A stretch of 15,553 nt of DNA, from NCBI GenBank assembly GCA_003024985.2, contig PXIH01S0006413.1. One strand, written 5' to 3'. Position numbers and translations under genes: made by a program. Under the pieces are notes generated by a model. That model was given only the letters and a program-made list of their open reading frames with translations, was not told the origin of the DNA and did not search any database. Below are positions 1 to 9,766 of this stretch, piece after piece (the first letter of the stretch is position 1; every line of letters begins with the position of its first letter). Source of the stretch: Euperipatoides rowelli. Its lineage: Eukaryota > Onychophora > Udeonychophora > Euonychophora > Peripatopsidae.

Positions 1-95
1 AGAGGTACTGCACCCCTGGGATCGAACCTATACCCGAGACAATATGTCTGAGCAAGTGACAGCTAGTTGCTATAGAATGGAGCATGAACCTCAAT
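1..95 (-). mobile_element. Partial tRNA-derived SINE, head only
   Basis: The minus strand carries an RNA polymerase III B box (GGTTCGATCCC) near 19-29, followed by GGTGCAGTACCTCT at the window edge. This matches the junction after the B box in the elements at 6935 and 9487, so it is probably the same family. The body lies outside the window. The head boundary at 95 is approximate. Confidence 0.6.
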
Positions 96-134
96 ATTTT
101 TACATATTAGGTAGGCCTATATACAGACTTCTTA

Positions 135-270
135 TCAAGACCAGACACTTTGAGTCCAAGATCAAGGCCAAGGCCAGAGACATTAAGGCCAAGACCAATA
201 CTAGACACATCAAGACCAAGATCAAGACCAGAGACATCAAGACCAAGATTGAAAGCAAGACCAAAGAGTG
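135..270 (+). repeat. Degenerate hexamer array, AAGACC type
   Basis: A run of variants of AAGACC, AAGATC and AAGGCC, often in the dimer CAAGACCAAGAT. An open frame of about 77 codons crosses it and would give a Lys-Thr-Lys-Ile repeat peptide. Simple-repeat composition makes a real protein unlikely. Confidence 0.8.
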
Positions 271-734
271 TTGTTAAAATTTATAAAAAAAAAATCACAC
301 AAACGATTTCATTGCACAGTAGCAACCTAAAGATTTCAAAATTAAAAATATAGAACTTATTGCACTGAAATTAGGCAATCGTACATTATATAAAATATTT
401 CACTCTTTGTTAAATTAAAGCACAGTTCAATTTTATACAGACCATCTGAGATAAAAATTAATCCTTCATCCTTAAACGGAGTTCTCATCAAGATCTCACT
501 ATTTCTAAAAACCCTTTTTAGTAGTGATTAAATGCAGATGTCCAAACATCTTGGTTAAGTTTCATTTACATTTGGAACATGCAGATAATTATTTATTGCT
601 AACTTTTTCAATTTAAAATTCTTTAAATGTCATTTTCACAATACCTGACATTTTTTTTGTTGAAGACTTTACTGTAATGTAAAATAGAAAATTATAAAAT
701 AAATCTAAGAAATGAATTAAATATTATAAATATC
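271..734. other. AT-rich spacer between two hexamer arrays, no gene
   Basis: I see no open frame of note, RNA gene or clear transposon end. Because related arrays flank it on both sides, the whole 135-878 block may be one element. Confidence 0.5.
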
Positions 735-878
735 GAGATCAAGACCAAGAAGGCAATCTGAAATGTCGAGACCAAGACCGAGATTAAGAATAAGAGGCTC
801 GAGACCAGTACAAGACCAAAACCACAAATTTGTGGTCTCAAGAGGTCTCGAGATCAAGACCTGGTCTCGAGACCTAAC
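735..878. repeat. Inverted hexamer array with GGTCTC/GAGACC palindromes
   Basis: GAGACC/AAGACC units run to about 818, pass through a perfect 16-bp palindrome at 821-836 (ACCACAAATTTGTGGT), then continue as the complementary GGTCTC units to 878. A second palindrome, GGTCTCGAGACC, lies at 863-874. The array therefore changes strand at its centre. Confidence 0.75.
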
Positions 879-899
879 ATCTCTGGTATATATATATTA

Positions 900-1640
900 T
901 AACGATGCACCATGGAATAGCGGGGGTGCGCGGTCACCGTTCCAGCAAATACTAAACAAGTTGCTCCTCAGTAATAATTGAGTGACACCAATTAATATGT
1001 AAGAGAAGAGAACAAGTGTAAGCAATAAACCATAACACTTTATTATGTGTGGACCACAATATCAAGGTTTCAAGTTTACAAACATTGAATAAACAAGAGT
1101 AAAACATTTGCTTACCTTATAGTATGAACAAGGTTGACATGTAACAATTCCGTACATTGGGTTATTATAAAATAGTTTCCATTACAGGTGTCTAGGGTTT
1201 AACATAAAACTAAAGTATTAGTCCAAATATAACATAAAACATTATGCCAACGGCGTCACCTTAATTGCGTACGACCGCAGCATTAAATGTGCGAGTAAGG
1301 ATACAAAGTATTGCCTTCCCGTTTTAAACAGAGGCATTGGGCATCCAAAATATGGTGATGATAAACTATATGATCTAATGCTTTGATGAATGCGGCCCAA
1401 TGCCTTCTAACTAAATACAAACAGATATTTATTTTTATATCTCGGTGATTCTTACACCGAACTATATTTTACCTGTTCGCTAGTGACATCTAGCGACAAT
1501 TAATAGAACTAATAAATGCAAGCAATATCATAACCCTATTCGAAAGAATATTAATGCTTGGAAATGTAAACACTTTAAAACAAATATAATATTTACTCAA
1601 TAAAGGTATAATTTAATATCAAATATTAAACTATACATTA
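900..1640. other. Gene-free stretch with small inverted repeats
   Basis: No coding frame or RNA gene is recognisable. It contains an 11-bp inverted repeat (1332-1342 with 1395-1405) and two adjacent perfect hairpins (1442-1460 and 1477-1496). Confidence 0.6.
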
Positions 1641-1642
1641 CA

Positions 1643-1665
1643 CTATATATATATATATATATATA

Positions 1666-1697
<32 letters not shown>

Positions 1698-1731
1698 CAC
1701 ACACACACACCACCCACTATATATATATATG
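1643..1731. repeat. Compound microsatellite (AT)n(ACAT)n(AC)n(AT)n
   Basis: Successive runs of AT, ACAT, AC and AT dinucleotide or tetranucleotide repeats are directly visible, broken only by a CCACCC interruption near 1711. Confidence 0.95.
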
Positions 1732-1734
1732 TCA

Positions 1735-2224
1735 TATTTTAGGAAGTTAAGAGCAAAAAATTAATATTGTTATTGATAAATAAAGGATGTACATTTATGT
1801 TTATAAATAATTACAAAAAGAACTGAACCACACTTTTCTATTACTATAAAATAAACATACAATAGGCCTACATAGAATCTAACGTTCCAAGGGTTCTGAA
1901 TATTTTGACAGATAGAAACAATAAGCCTGTGACTACTAAAAAGCCCAAAGTCCCACTGAGAGAATTAACTCCTTACAAAGCTGGGAAGTTACCCAAGAGA
2001 GTCACTATGGAGCTCAATAGTTCAATCTGATAATTTTGTACTACCTTAGAAAAAAAACTAACAGACTCGATTTAAATGCTAACTACAAATAAACATAGCA
2101 GATTACATCTGGAACATATAAATCAGCATTAAAATAAAGACAAAATGACAAACTTTGAATAATTGGAAACAACAATAAAAATGATTAAAAGAATGTATAA
2201 TAATATTATTGTATTTTTTATTTT
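1735..2224. other. AT-rich gene-free stretch
   Basis: I see no supported gene or repeat family; only short A- and T-runs. Confidence 0.5.
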
Positions 2225-2290
2225 TTTATTTTTATAAATTTCCCAAGGAAATTTCTGCATTTATTTACAATATATACATTTAATATCTAT
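2225..2290 (-). mobile_element. SINE 3' tail fragment with stem-loop
   Basis: The minus strand reads TTGTAAATAAATGCAG and then an 8-bp stem-loop (AAATTTCC at 2236-2243 paired with GGAAATTT at 2247-2254, loop of 3). It matches the tail of the element at 4891-5170. The tRNA-like head is missing, so this is a 5'-truncated copy or a decayed one. Confidence 0.65.
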
Positions 2291-2543
2291 ATGAGGGCAT
2301 ATTCAAAAGTTCCCGGAAATTCGAATTTTTAATTATTTATTTATTAAATATCATTAGTTATCATTTATTTATAATCTAAAATTTCTTTTAATTGTTAAAG
2401 GATTTTTTTTTTTTTTAATCATTTATATAGTTAAGAAGTATTTTTTTTTTAATTTAATAAGAATTACACATTAAAAACCAATGTAAATTATATTTAAATC
2501 TTTAATGGTATTTTTTAAATCAATAGAATAATAATACTGTACA

Positions 2544-2911
2544 GCTCCAGTGGTCTAGTGGTCTAGGCTGTTGGCTGCCGGAAGTAGTGCATATTAAGAG
2601 TTGATGGTTCGATCCTGGGATGCACCATTGATGGAAAATGGTGAATTAATGGAAAATGGTGTCGATACACACCGGGAATTTTTTCTTGTTTCAGATATTA
2701 TAAAGGAATCATTAATCATACTAAAATTGAATTAATAGCAGACAATTGAATGGAAACAAAAACACACAATATGGTTGAACGACAAGAGTGTCATTGTTGT
2801 ATCTCGTAAAGAAGAATGTAAAAAAAAATATATTGTTGTACATATGTAAATAAAATATATGCAGTTCCTAAGGAATTTTTTTTTTAAAAAATAGAATAAT
2901 AATAATAATAA
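2544..2911 (+). mobile_element. Full-length tRNA-derived SINE (tRNA-Glu-like head)
   Basis: The A box TGGTCTAGTGG (2551-2561) lies in a context resembling tRNA-Glu. The B box GGTTCGATCC is at 2606-2615, at a typical spacing. The body runs to GTAAATAAA, a terminal stem-loop (AGTTCC at 2863-2868 with GGAATT at 2872-2877), a T/A run and an (AAT)n tail. The same head occurs at 11805-12000 and 3540-3632. Confidence 0.8.
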
Positions 2912-2931
2912 AAACATTTAGCTTATTTAAT

Positions 2932-3135
2932 TTATCTCTTTATTAGTTTAAAGTGAGAGAGCAAAAAAAAAAAATCTAAAACTTTGTCTTCAGTTGTTAA
3001 AACTTGTTTTGAAACATCCATTGTGATTCTTCCCCTAATTACAGCCAGTGAATCGCTATTTACTTCATTCCATTTGTTAATTTTTTTAATCATCTTTTCA
3101 TTATTGGCGGTGTAAAAATTTACCAGAGAAATGTT
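2932..3135 (-). pseudogene. Coding-like relic of unknown origin
   Basis: A stop-bounded frame of 67 codons has balanced amino acid composition despite the AT-rich setting, including the stretches NKWNEVNSDSLAVIRGRI and VSKQVLTTEDKVLDF. It has no convincing start at its upstream end. Farther up the same strand, other frames give short coding-like pieces (for example KDNNWLRDMGSSSDSESK near 3310-3360) separated by stops and shifts. It may be a decayed gene or transposon fragment. I do not recognise the protein. Confidence 0.25.
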
Positions 3136-3539
3136 TTAAAAACATAGAAGTCTGAAACATCTGTCATCTTTACCTAAGTAAAAAATGATTGCAAAACTCT
3201 CAATGCATTGCAGAGTTGAACTGACGGCTGTGTTTCCATTCGTATGAAAACCAATTATTAGATGATTAGATAACAATAACTAGATTGCAGCTTTGATTCT
3301 GAATCTGAAGAGGAGCCCATGTCTCTTAACCAGTTATTATCTTTGGGAGAAATAGTGGTCTTGCTGCTACTGTTTCAAATCTTCACAAATGATTGTTCTT
3401 CAAAATCAGTTTTAGCGAACACGTCACAAACGATCGCAAACAATTGTTCTCGTCATTCACCTGATTAGTTTTAATCAACCACGGAAAAACAAATACTTGA
3501 TTTTTAATCAAAGGTTCTTCCTTAACTGATATCAAAAGA

Positions 3540-3632
3540 AAGCTTGCCATTTTCCACACCGTGACTGCCCAGGATAAAACCTAAGCCCCCTTACACACAC
3601 AAGTTCCGCAGCCAACAGCCTAGACCACAGGA
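3540..3632 (-). mobile_element. Degenerate SINE head, tRNA-Glu-like family
   Basis: The minus strand reads TGTGGTCTAGGCTGTTGGCTGC, matching the head at 2551 but lacking about 8 bases of the A-box region. A damaged B box (GGTTTTATCCTGGG) lies near 3581-3568, followed by a GGAAAATGG motif shared with the 2544 copy. The 3' end is unclear. Confidence 0.6.
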
Positions 3633-4890
3633 CAAGAGTTGTAGTATTTTTATTGTATTATTTTTATTGTATAATTATTTACTTTCTGTATAATTTTGCT
3701 TGTATTGTTAATTTTGTTTCTGGATTTCATGTAATTAAATTTGAACAATAAATTATATGTATGTGATCTTTTAAAAAAAAAACTTGTTAGCTAATGGTAA
3801 TTATTTAACTAAATACTTTGCAAAATATCATCTTAAACTTTATATTCTATAGAAACTGAGAAAGACTAATTGAGATATGAATATATTTATTTCTATTATT
3901 ATTAAAATAAATTTTATATTCATAATTCTAAAAAAATATTACTATAATAAGTTAACGACTTCCATGATTTTTAATGCAATGTTGTGAGTGAACAAAAATG
4001 GTTCTTTGCCATGCCCACAGCTTCATTTTCATAATGTAGCTAATAGCAAAATGCACCTCCATTCGCTTGCTGATCTCTGTAGTATTATTTTTACGCACTT
4101 CCAATATAATAATTTTGCTGCAAATATATTTGCATTGCAATTATATTTTTTGGAATTTGACAATTTAAAGCCGATCAAAAACATTCATAATATACGGAAA
4201 CAATTTGACACATGTGGATATTTTTTAAAAAAAATAACATAAAAACGTTTGATGCGCAAGGAATATTTTGATGCTGGCTGAATTATACCCAATTATGATA
4301 AAATTTTACATATGTTTTTTAAGAGTGAGTGAAGTTTCAGCCTACTGTTTATGTGTTAGCCTAACTAATGGATATGTTAATGATAAAATTGATTATAGAA
4401 CATTATAATGAAAAATAAATAAGGATGTAAATAATTTAAGTACATAAATTTAGTATTGTGCACATAACAACCTTTATGTGCACAAGAAAACACCACATTT
4501 CAACTGGGACCAGATAAAATGGGAGGTATTGCCCCCCCCCCCTGGGGATCATTATCTATTGGACCACTGTGCCTCGACCAATTACAAAAGTTTGTTTTGA
4601 CTGGTAACTTGAAAACAAAATTTTTTTTTTCAATGAATCTTTTGAAATTATTTTCACAATTCACTGACAACATTCATAATAAAATAGAAATAAACTATTA
4701 TGAAGTGCATCTTAAATTTGGAATTTATTTAATTTTTTTCTTAAAATTTATGTTTCGAACTAACAAAATAATATGAAATGGTTATATCCTATCTAAAAAT
4801 AAAATTAACTAACAGAAAAAAAAAAAAATTGCTCTCTGAACTGAATACGTTATATAACATACAAAAAAATAAATAAAAACATTGTAGATA
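3633..4890. other. AT-rich gene-free stretch
   Basis: Only weak open frames occur on either strand around 3950-4240 and 4519-4776, without start context or family similarity. A run of 11 C at 4532-4542 stands out in the AT-rich background. Confidence 0.5.
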
Positions 4891-5170
4891 GCCCCAGCGG
4901 GGCCAGTCTAGTCATGAAGGCTGTCAACTAGGCCAAACCGGTAACACCAAGGTTACACATTCAAATCCAGGGGGAGCTTTTCCTTGGAATTTGTCCAAAT
5001 TTAGATAAACATAACTTTGATGTCTTTTTGTATAAGAAAAACTGTATATTATGACTGAAATTGCAATAAGGAATTATGATAGATTTGGTTCTGGATTTGA
5101 TGTTGTAAACATTGTATTATAATATTGTAAATAAAAAAGCAGAAATTTCCTTCAGGGAAATTTATTTTTA
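4891..5170 (+). mobile_element. tRNA-derived SINE with 3' stem-loop
   Basis: A tRNA-like head with an A-box-like TAGTCTAGTCATGAAGG and a B-box-like GGTTACACATTCAAATCC leads to a body ending in TTGTAAATAAA. It closes with a perfect 8-bp stem-loop (5143-5150 with 5156-5163, loop TTCAG) and a T/A-rich tail. The 2225-2290 fragment has the same tail. Confidence 0.7.
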
Positions 5171-5174
5171 AAAA

Positions 5175-5575
5175 ACAAAAACAAACGTAGATAAATTTAA
5201 GTGATCATAAAGGTTAGGTCTTTTGGGCGAATCTTCAGGAAACATATAGGAATACATAAAGGAGCTTCTTATAGAGGTCAATACAGGTATAGTTCATGCG
5301 CTAATTGAATTGGAGAGTTTGATGGAACTAAGGAATTAATGAAATCGGTGTGAGCTGGGTGAGTAGCCGATGTGAAAAATCTTTCTAGTTGGTTTTTAAT
5401 GAAACTGACAGGTTTATATAATTAAATTTCTTATTTGATTAAGTGAAGGTTTTCATTGTAATTTGAGTAGAATTATTGAGAGACCAGTTTCAATAAAGAT
5501 AAAAAAATATATAAATTCTTAAAAAATTAACACCGAGTATATACGGTACATGTTCGTTTAAACAATAAAAATGAC
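5175..5575. other. Gene-free stretch
   Basis: No coding, RNA or repeat signature that I can support. Confidence 0.45.
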
Positions 5576-5579
5576 AGAT

Positions 5580-5740
5580 TAGCCCTGCAGGACTAGTCGA
5601 GTCAGGAAAACACTCTGACTCGGTGCTATAGCAACCAAGATGGTCGCCGGTTCGAATCTGATGAGAGCTAACCTCGGATTATACTTTCTACAAGTAGACA
5701 TTTTTTCAACGTGTATTAAGTTTATACATAAAAAAAAAAA
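5580..5740 (+). mobile_element. SINE head with B box GGTTCGAATC
   Basis: The sequence CAGGACTAGTCGAGTCAGG is A-box-like, and GGTTCGAATC at 5649-5658 is a B box. The body is short and ends in an A-run. No terminal stem-loop is seen, so the copy is truncated or belongs to another family. Confidence 0.55.
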
Positions 5741-5744
5741 AATC

Positions 5745-6490
5745 ACCGATTAAACATTACAGAAAAAAAAAAATCTATGTTTCACTTTTCAAATTTGGCA
5801 TCCAAAAAAATAAATTGGATAAATATTTACTTTGCAATTTAAGTTTTGCCTTTAATGTAAAAGTGGCAAGACTTAACACTTTATTTTTATTTAACAAATT
5901 ACTAGTCTTAGTTTACTTGAAGTGACATTTATTTTAATAGAAAGAAGAAATTCATTTCCATCAATTTGTAAATGGTCTTTAGTTTGTATTAGTTGATGAA
6001 TACAATGTAAATGGTCTTTGGTTTTGTTCTTTTTCTTTTACATGAATACACAGTGGATCATGTAGTTTAATTAAAAAGATATAAACTTGCTAGCATTTAC
6101 TCAAAAGAAGACTCTGTTAACTAAGTGGAAAGCTGTGGCTTCCTTCCATACTGATAGTTTGATAAGAACTAATTAATATGTTTTCTCTGGTTACTTAGTG
6201 ATATTTTAGAAATGTGTATTATAAACACAATAGTGGAATTGGTATGGCCTCCATATTTTCCATATTATATGAAATATTTATAAGGGGTATTATTATTATT
6301 TTTTTTTGTAGGGGATAAAGACCTGTGTATTTTGGATTATGATAACAGAATTAATGATCTATTTATTTTAAAATTGAAGAAGTGTGCTCCAATTGTTTTA
6401 AACTTAATTATACTTCAATGCCTTTAAAATTTACACTGAAGCATAAATTAGGTTTTAAATAAGACTTTGGCTTGTATAAATCCTAATAAA
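5745..6490. other. AT-rich gene-free stretch
   Basis: A short direct repeat, GTAAATGGTCTTT, occurs twice between about 5968 and 6020. Nothing else is recognisable. Confidence 0.5.
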
Positions 6491-6497
6491 TAAATAA

Positions 6498-6870
6498 AAT
6501 GTCAAGCACAGTATCTCACTCGATAGCATGTCAAGCTGCTGCAGCCTATGACTTGGAGACAGGTTTGATCCCCTAGGGGGTCAGTACCTCCGGCGTTTTT
6601 TCAGGGTTCAGTTGAGAGGTTGTGTTTTTCTGTGCACATTACAGTCGTTAAAAGCCATGTGCGACAGAATTACGCTACTAATCACTGAATTACTGAGTTG
6701 TAAGATCAGGAATACTGGAGTTCGTAATACACTTGAGTAGAACCACACCTAGAATCTCAAGAAACCTAGAATCAGTGAAGCAAGGTCATAGATGAAGGAA
6801 CATAGATTAAGTGACAAGATATGTCATTTCACCCTTCAGGCTGAAACATTTTTTTTTTTAAAAAAAAGTA
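6498..6870 (+). mobile_element. tRNA-derived SINE, second family, with 3' stem-loop
   Basis: The B box GGTTTGATCCC is at 6562-6572, followed by GGTCAGTACCTCCGGCG and an ACATTACAGTCGTTAAAAG segment that aligns with the element at 6935. The 3' end has the imperfect stem TTTCACCC (6827-6834) with GGCTGAAA (6839-6846) and then a T-run. Confidence 0.7.
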
Positions 6871-6934
6871 GAAAATAATTTATTAAATCTTCTAAACCTT
6901 TCTATTAAGAAAAATAATATTTTTTATTTCAGTC

Positions 6935-7430
6935 GAGTTCCAGTGGTTCAGTCAGTAGCGCACAGGGCTGCAGCATCTCGTACATGTAGTCCCGGGGCCA
7001 GATTCAATCCTTGAAGGTGCCAGTACCGCTCCAGTGTTTTTCCAGATCCAGGTGCCAGGGGGCATTTTTCTTCACACATTAGACTGTTAAATGTCGTGTG
7101 AGAAGAAGTGCGTCTACCGATCCCTGTGTCACAAAAATGGAATACTGGAGCTGGGAATCAATCAGGTGCTTTGTAAGAACCATTCTCAGTCATTTCAGAA
7201 TATACATTGGATTATAATGGTCTTAAATACGGTTAAGCCGGAAGTGGAATACGACACTCATTAAGAACCGCCTCAGATTTATCAAAGAGAAGTTACAGAT
7301 GAAGAGATCTGCTTCTAATACGTTTCCGAGTTAGAAGAATGTAATCATGTATTTCTTAAATTGTAAATAAACTATTGTTTCACCTGTTAGGGTGGAAACT
7401 TATTTTTTTTTAATAATAATAATAATTTTA
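6935..7430 (+). mobile_element. Full-length tRNA-derived SINE, second family
   Basis: The head contains an A-box-like TGGTTCAGTCAGTAG and a B-box-like GATTCAATCC (7001-7010). The body shares several blocks with 6498-6870 and with 9085-9487, including GAGCTGGGAATCA and AAGAACCATTCTCA. It ends in TTGTAAATAAA, a stem-loop (GTTTCACC at 7377-7384 with GGTGGAAAC at 7391-7399, one bulged base), a T-run and an (AAT)n tail. Confidence 0.75.
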
Positions 7431-7496
7431 AGAATTCAACAACTAAAAAAACAAAACAAGACATTTCTTCAAAAAACTAGAATAAAATAATTTATT

Positions 7497-7600
7497 TACC
7501 CGGCTCAGTGGTCATGAGGTAATAAGTACAGCCACAGAAGTGTAAGAGATATATTCCACATAGTGGATCTAATCTCAGGGTGGGAAAGAGGGTTTGAAAA
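7497..7600 (+). mobile_element. Possible decayed SINE head
   Basis: GGCTCAGTGGTCATGAGG resembles an A box, and GTGGATCTAATCTC is a poor B-box match at a suitable distance. No body or tail can be aligned. Confidence 0.3.
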
Positions 7601-8336
7601 GGATTTTTTCACATCTATAAAATTCCCTAAGTATTTTGACCCTCTTAGAAGATCTAAAATACTACTATCTAAATACTGATGAGATGAAAAGGTTGAGTGT
7701 CATAATAGAAGATGCATATAAAAAAACTATTAACTAAAACGATATGATGGCAATTTCATTCTGTGTTAGGAAATTTTTTCACAATTTATAAATGATAAAG
7801 AAATAAAATGAAATATATTAATACAAAGGGAAATACCATAGACTATTATATAAACTACCTTCACGACCCTATGTGAATTCTCAACTGCCAACTTTGATAT
7901 TTCAAAATAAATTCAAACAGTAATTTAAATCAAAATGTTTTATATCATAATATTTTTACTTTAAAATTTAGATAATGATTTTAACGTAGGGAACAGTTTA
8001 AATATTTATAAATCACACTTTTCCTGAAATGATTTTGAAGTAAAGATGTTCCTAATGAAAACTAATTCTCAGTGTATTTTGCAAAAATTTCAAATTGTAT
8101 AATTGTCATACAGGATGAAGTTGCTACAACAAGCAGAATATTCAGAGTAAAGAAATAACGATAAAGTGTTTATTTATAGTATCAGCAGATGCGCTGAAAT
8201 TCATCATCATATTATATTTTAATATTTATCTTTATAATAAATATAGGAGGAAAAATATATTAGAAAGTTAAACATGAAAATTAATAATGTACTAATGCTT
8301 TATGGTAAAATCTCATTAAATGCAAAATGAAAAATA
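7601..8336. other. AT-rich gene-free stretch
   Basis: I found no gene, RNA or repeat that I can support. Confidence 0.45.
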
Positions 8337-8885
8337 ATGTCTGCTATAGATTTGACCCCTCTCCAATGCACCGATCATAAAATATCTTAGAAAGATAAGA
8401 ATGAAAATTGCTATTGTACCGACAGCTGTGAAGAGTAAATATATATATATATGCCTGCTATAGATTTGATCACTCCATACTGGACAGCTTAGAAAGATAA
8501 TGAAGATTGATATTGAGCTGATAGTTGTGTGAAAGAAAAGATAAAGCATGGTATACATTTGATCACTGATGCACAGATCCTAAAATATCTTAAAAACATA
8601 AGAAATGAGATTGATAATATGAATGAAAGAATAGATCATGACTGTTATAGATTTGACCACTCTAATGCACATATCATAAAATATCTCAGAAAGATAACTA
8701 ACCACTGTATGAGTGAAAGAAAAGATTATGTCTACTATAGAAGATTACTCTCTGATGCACAGATAAAATATCTTAGAAAGATAAAAATGTGGATTGATAA
8801 TATGTTAACAGGTGTAAGAGTAAAAGAAAAGATCACGTCTTCTGTACATTTGATTACTCTCTGATGCACAGACCATAACATACTT
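8337..8885 (+). repeat. Imperfect tandem repeat, about six units of 90-114 bp
   Basis: Units begin near 8337, 8451, 8547, 8637, 8727 and 8834, the last one partial. Shared blocks are CTGCTATAGATTTGA, TCTGATGCACAGAT, AAAATATCTTAGAAAGATAA and GAGTGAAAGAAAAGAT. Two central units are 90 bp and stay in one reading frame, so a 111-codon open frame (8529-8864) appears, but its first codon is GTG and the peptide simply repeats the DNA. I read this as satellite DNA, not a gene. Confidence 0.85.
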
Positions 8886-9084
8886 ATTAATGAACAAAAT
8901 TATGTATGCATCTGTGTAATAGATTAAAATCATCTGTGACACCCATTGTTATGTGGTCAATATACAGAGTATTCCTGTTCTTTGATTTTATTTTTGTTAA
9001 ATGTCATCTTTGACTCAGAATAAGTTAAAGTTTAATTTTTAATATTCAATAACCTTTCTTAAAGACGAGGAAAAAGTGGGGTAT

Positions 9085-9487
9085 GTTTTCTACATGTTAG
9101 GGGAACTAACAGGAAAACGCTAGTTCTTTATTTACACTATATACACAAAGATAGAGAATTCGGTCTTCTATCTCGGACGCATATTCGACACTTGAAAACT
9201 TGAATCTTTATTATCTGAAATTCTTGAGAATGGTTCTTCAAAGACGCCTGATTCCCAGCTTCGGTTAACCATTTTAAGAATCGGATTGGTAGACGCAAAT
9301 CTTCACACAAAGACTTATGACGGTGTAATAAGTGCAGAAAAAACAACACATGCACCTGGGTTTGGAAAAACCAGAGTCGTACTGATGCCACCAGGGGTCG
9401 AACCTATCACCAGGAACTGTATATGTCTTGAGAAACAGCAGCACAGTATGCTACCGTCTGATCTACTGCTCCTCGGCAATTTTTCGA
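9085..9487 (-). mobile_element. Full-length tRNA-derived SINE, second family
   Basis: On the minus strand a head with the A-box-like TAGATCAGACGG (9465-9454) and B box GGTTCGACCCC (9404-9394) leads into a body matching 6935-7430 (GCTGGGAATCA, AGAACCATTCTCA, TGCGTCTACC). It ends in GTAAATAAA and a two-part stem (9085-9090 with 9113-9118, and 9095-9100 with 9106-9111). It sits about 80 bases inside the intron after the PARG-like exon. Confidence 0.75.
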
Positions 9488-9561
9488 CACGATTATATTT
9501 GAAAAGAAAAAGTTACATTTTCATTAGATGTCATTTTTAAGGAAAATATAAATTGAAAGAA

Positions 9562-9567
9562 GATTAC
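9562..9567 (-). other. 5' splice donor of the PARG-like exon
   Basis: The minus strand reads GTTATCCAG|GTAATC. It keeps phase 0 and occurs where similarity to the PARG family stops. Confidence 0.7.
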
Positions 9568-9744
9568 CTGGATAACTTTTTCATTTCCAAATGTACAATA
9601 GGCCATGAGTGGTACATCAGCATACGATGCTGCCATCCATTGGAGAAGAGCTTTTAATTGTGGATTCCCTCCAAAAGCACCACAGCCCCAATTACCTGTT
9701 GCCACGGGTCGTGTAGAGCTGCTGGATAATTTTTCTGATAATTC
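9568..9744 (-). CDS. Exon encoding a poly(ADP-ribose) glycohydrolase (PARG) C-terminal motif
   Basis: This 177-bp exon of 59 codons is in phase 0 at both ends. It lies between a TTTAG acceptor, with a TACTAAC branch site 16 nt upstream, and a CAG|GTAATC donor. Residues 15-26 read [12 protein letters not shown], the highly conserved segment C-terminal to the catalytic loop of PARG, followed by [11 protein letters not shown] (30-40) and a TFGN turn (51-54). PARG removes poly(ADP-ribose) chains from proteins. Its catalytic signature, a Gly-rich loop followed by QEE roughly a hundred residues earlier, is not in this exon, and I did not find it in the upstream intron. Canonical PARG usually has Asp after GAFGG; here it is Asn27. 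The exon is on the same strand as the AKAP-like exon and could splice directly to it. It may belong to a fused gene, a nested PARG gene or a duplicated exon. Family recognition is strong; gene membership is uncertain. Confidence 0.8.
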
Positions 9745-9766
9745 CTAAATAATTAAAATGTTAGTA
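9745..9766 (-). other. Branch point and 3' splice acceptor of the PARG-like exon
   Basis: The minus strand carries TACTAAC at 9766-9760, the strict branch-site consensus, followed by CATTTTAATTATTTAG and the exon. The predicted branch adenosine at 9761 is 16 nt from the acceptor, short but workable. Confidence 0.7.

Noticed and set aside
44-277. 77-codon open frame rich in Lys, Thr and Ile
   Set aside because: It starts inside a SINE head and then translates a simple hexamer repeat.
1643-1731. CRISPR-like array
   Set aside because: It is a di/tetranucleotide microsatellite with no spacers, in an animal-type sequence.
2606-2615. Functional tRNA gene at the B box
   Set aside because: The A and B boxes are tRNA-like, but the acceptor and anticodon stems do not close and a SINE body follows.
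3952-4242. Overlapping open frames on both strands
   Set aside because: There is no start context, splice support or family similarity, and the composition is that of AT-rich background.
8529-8864. 111-codon open frame as a gene
   Set aside because: The first codon is GTG, the frame follows tandem repeat units, and neighbouring units break it.
9137-9391. 84-codon minus-strand frame
   Set aside because: It lies wholly within a SINE body whose other copies do not preserve the frame.
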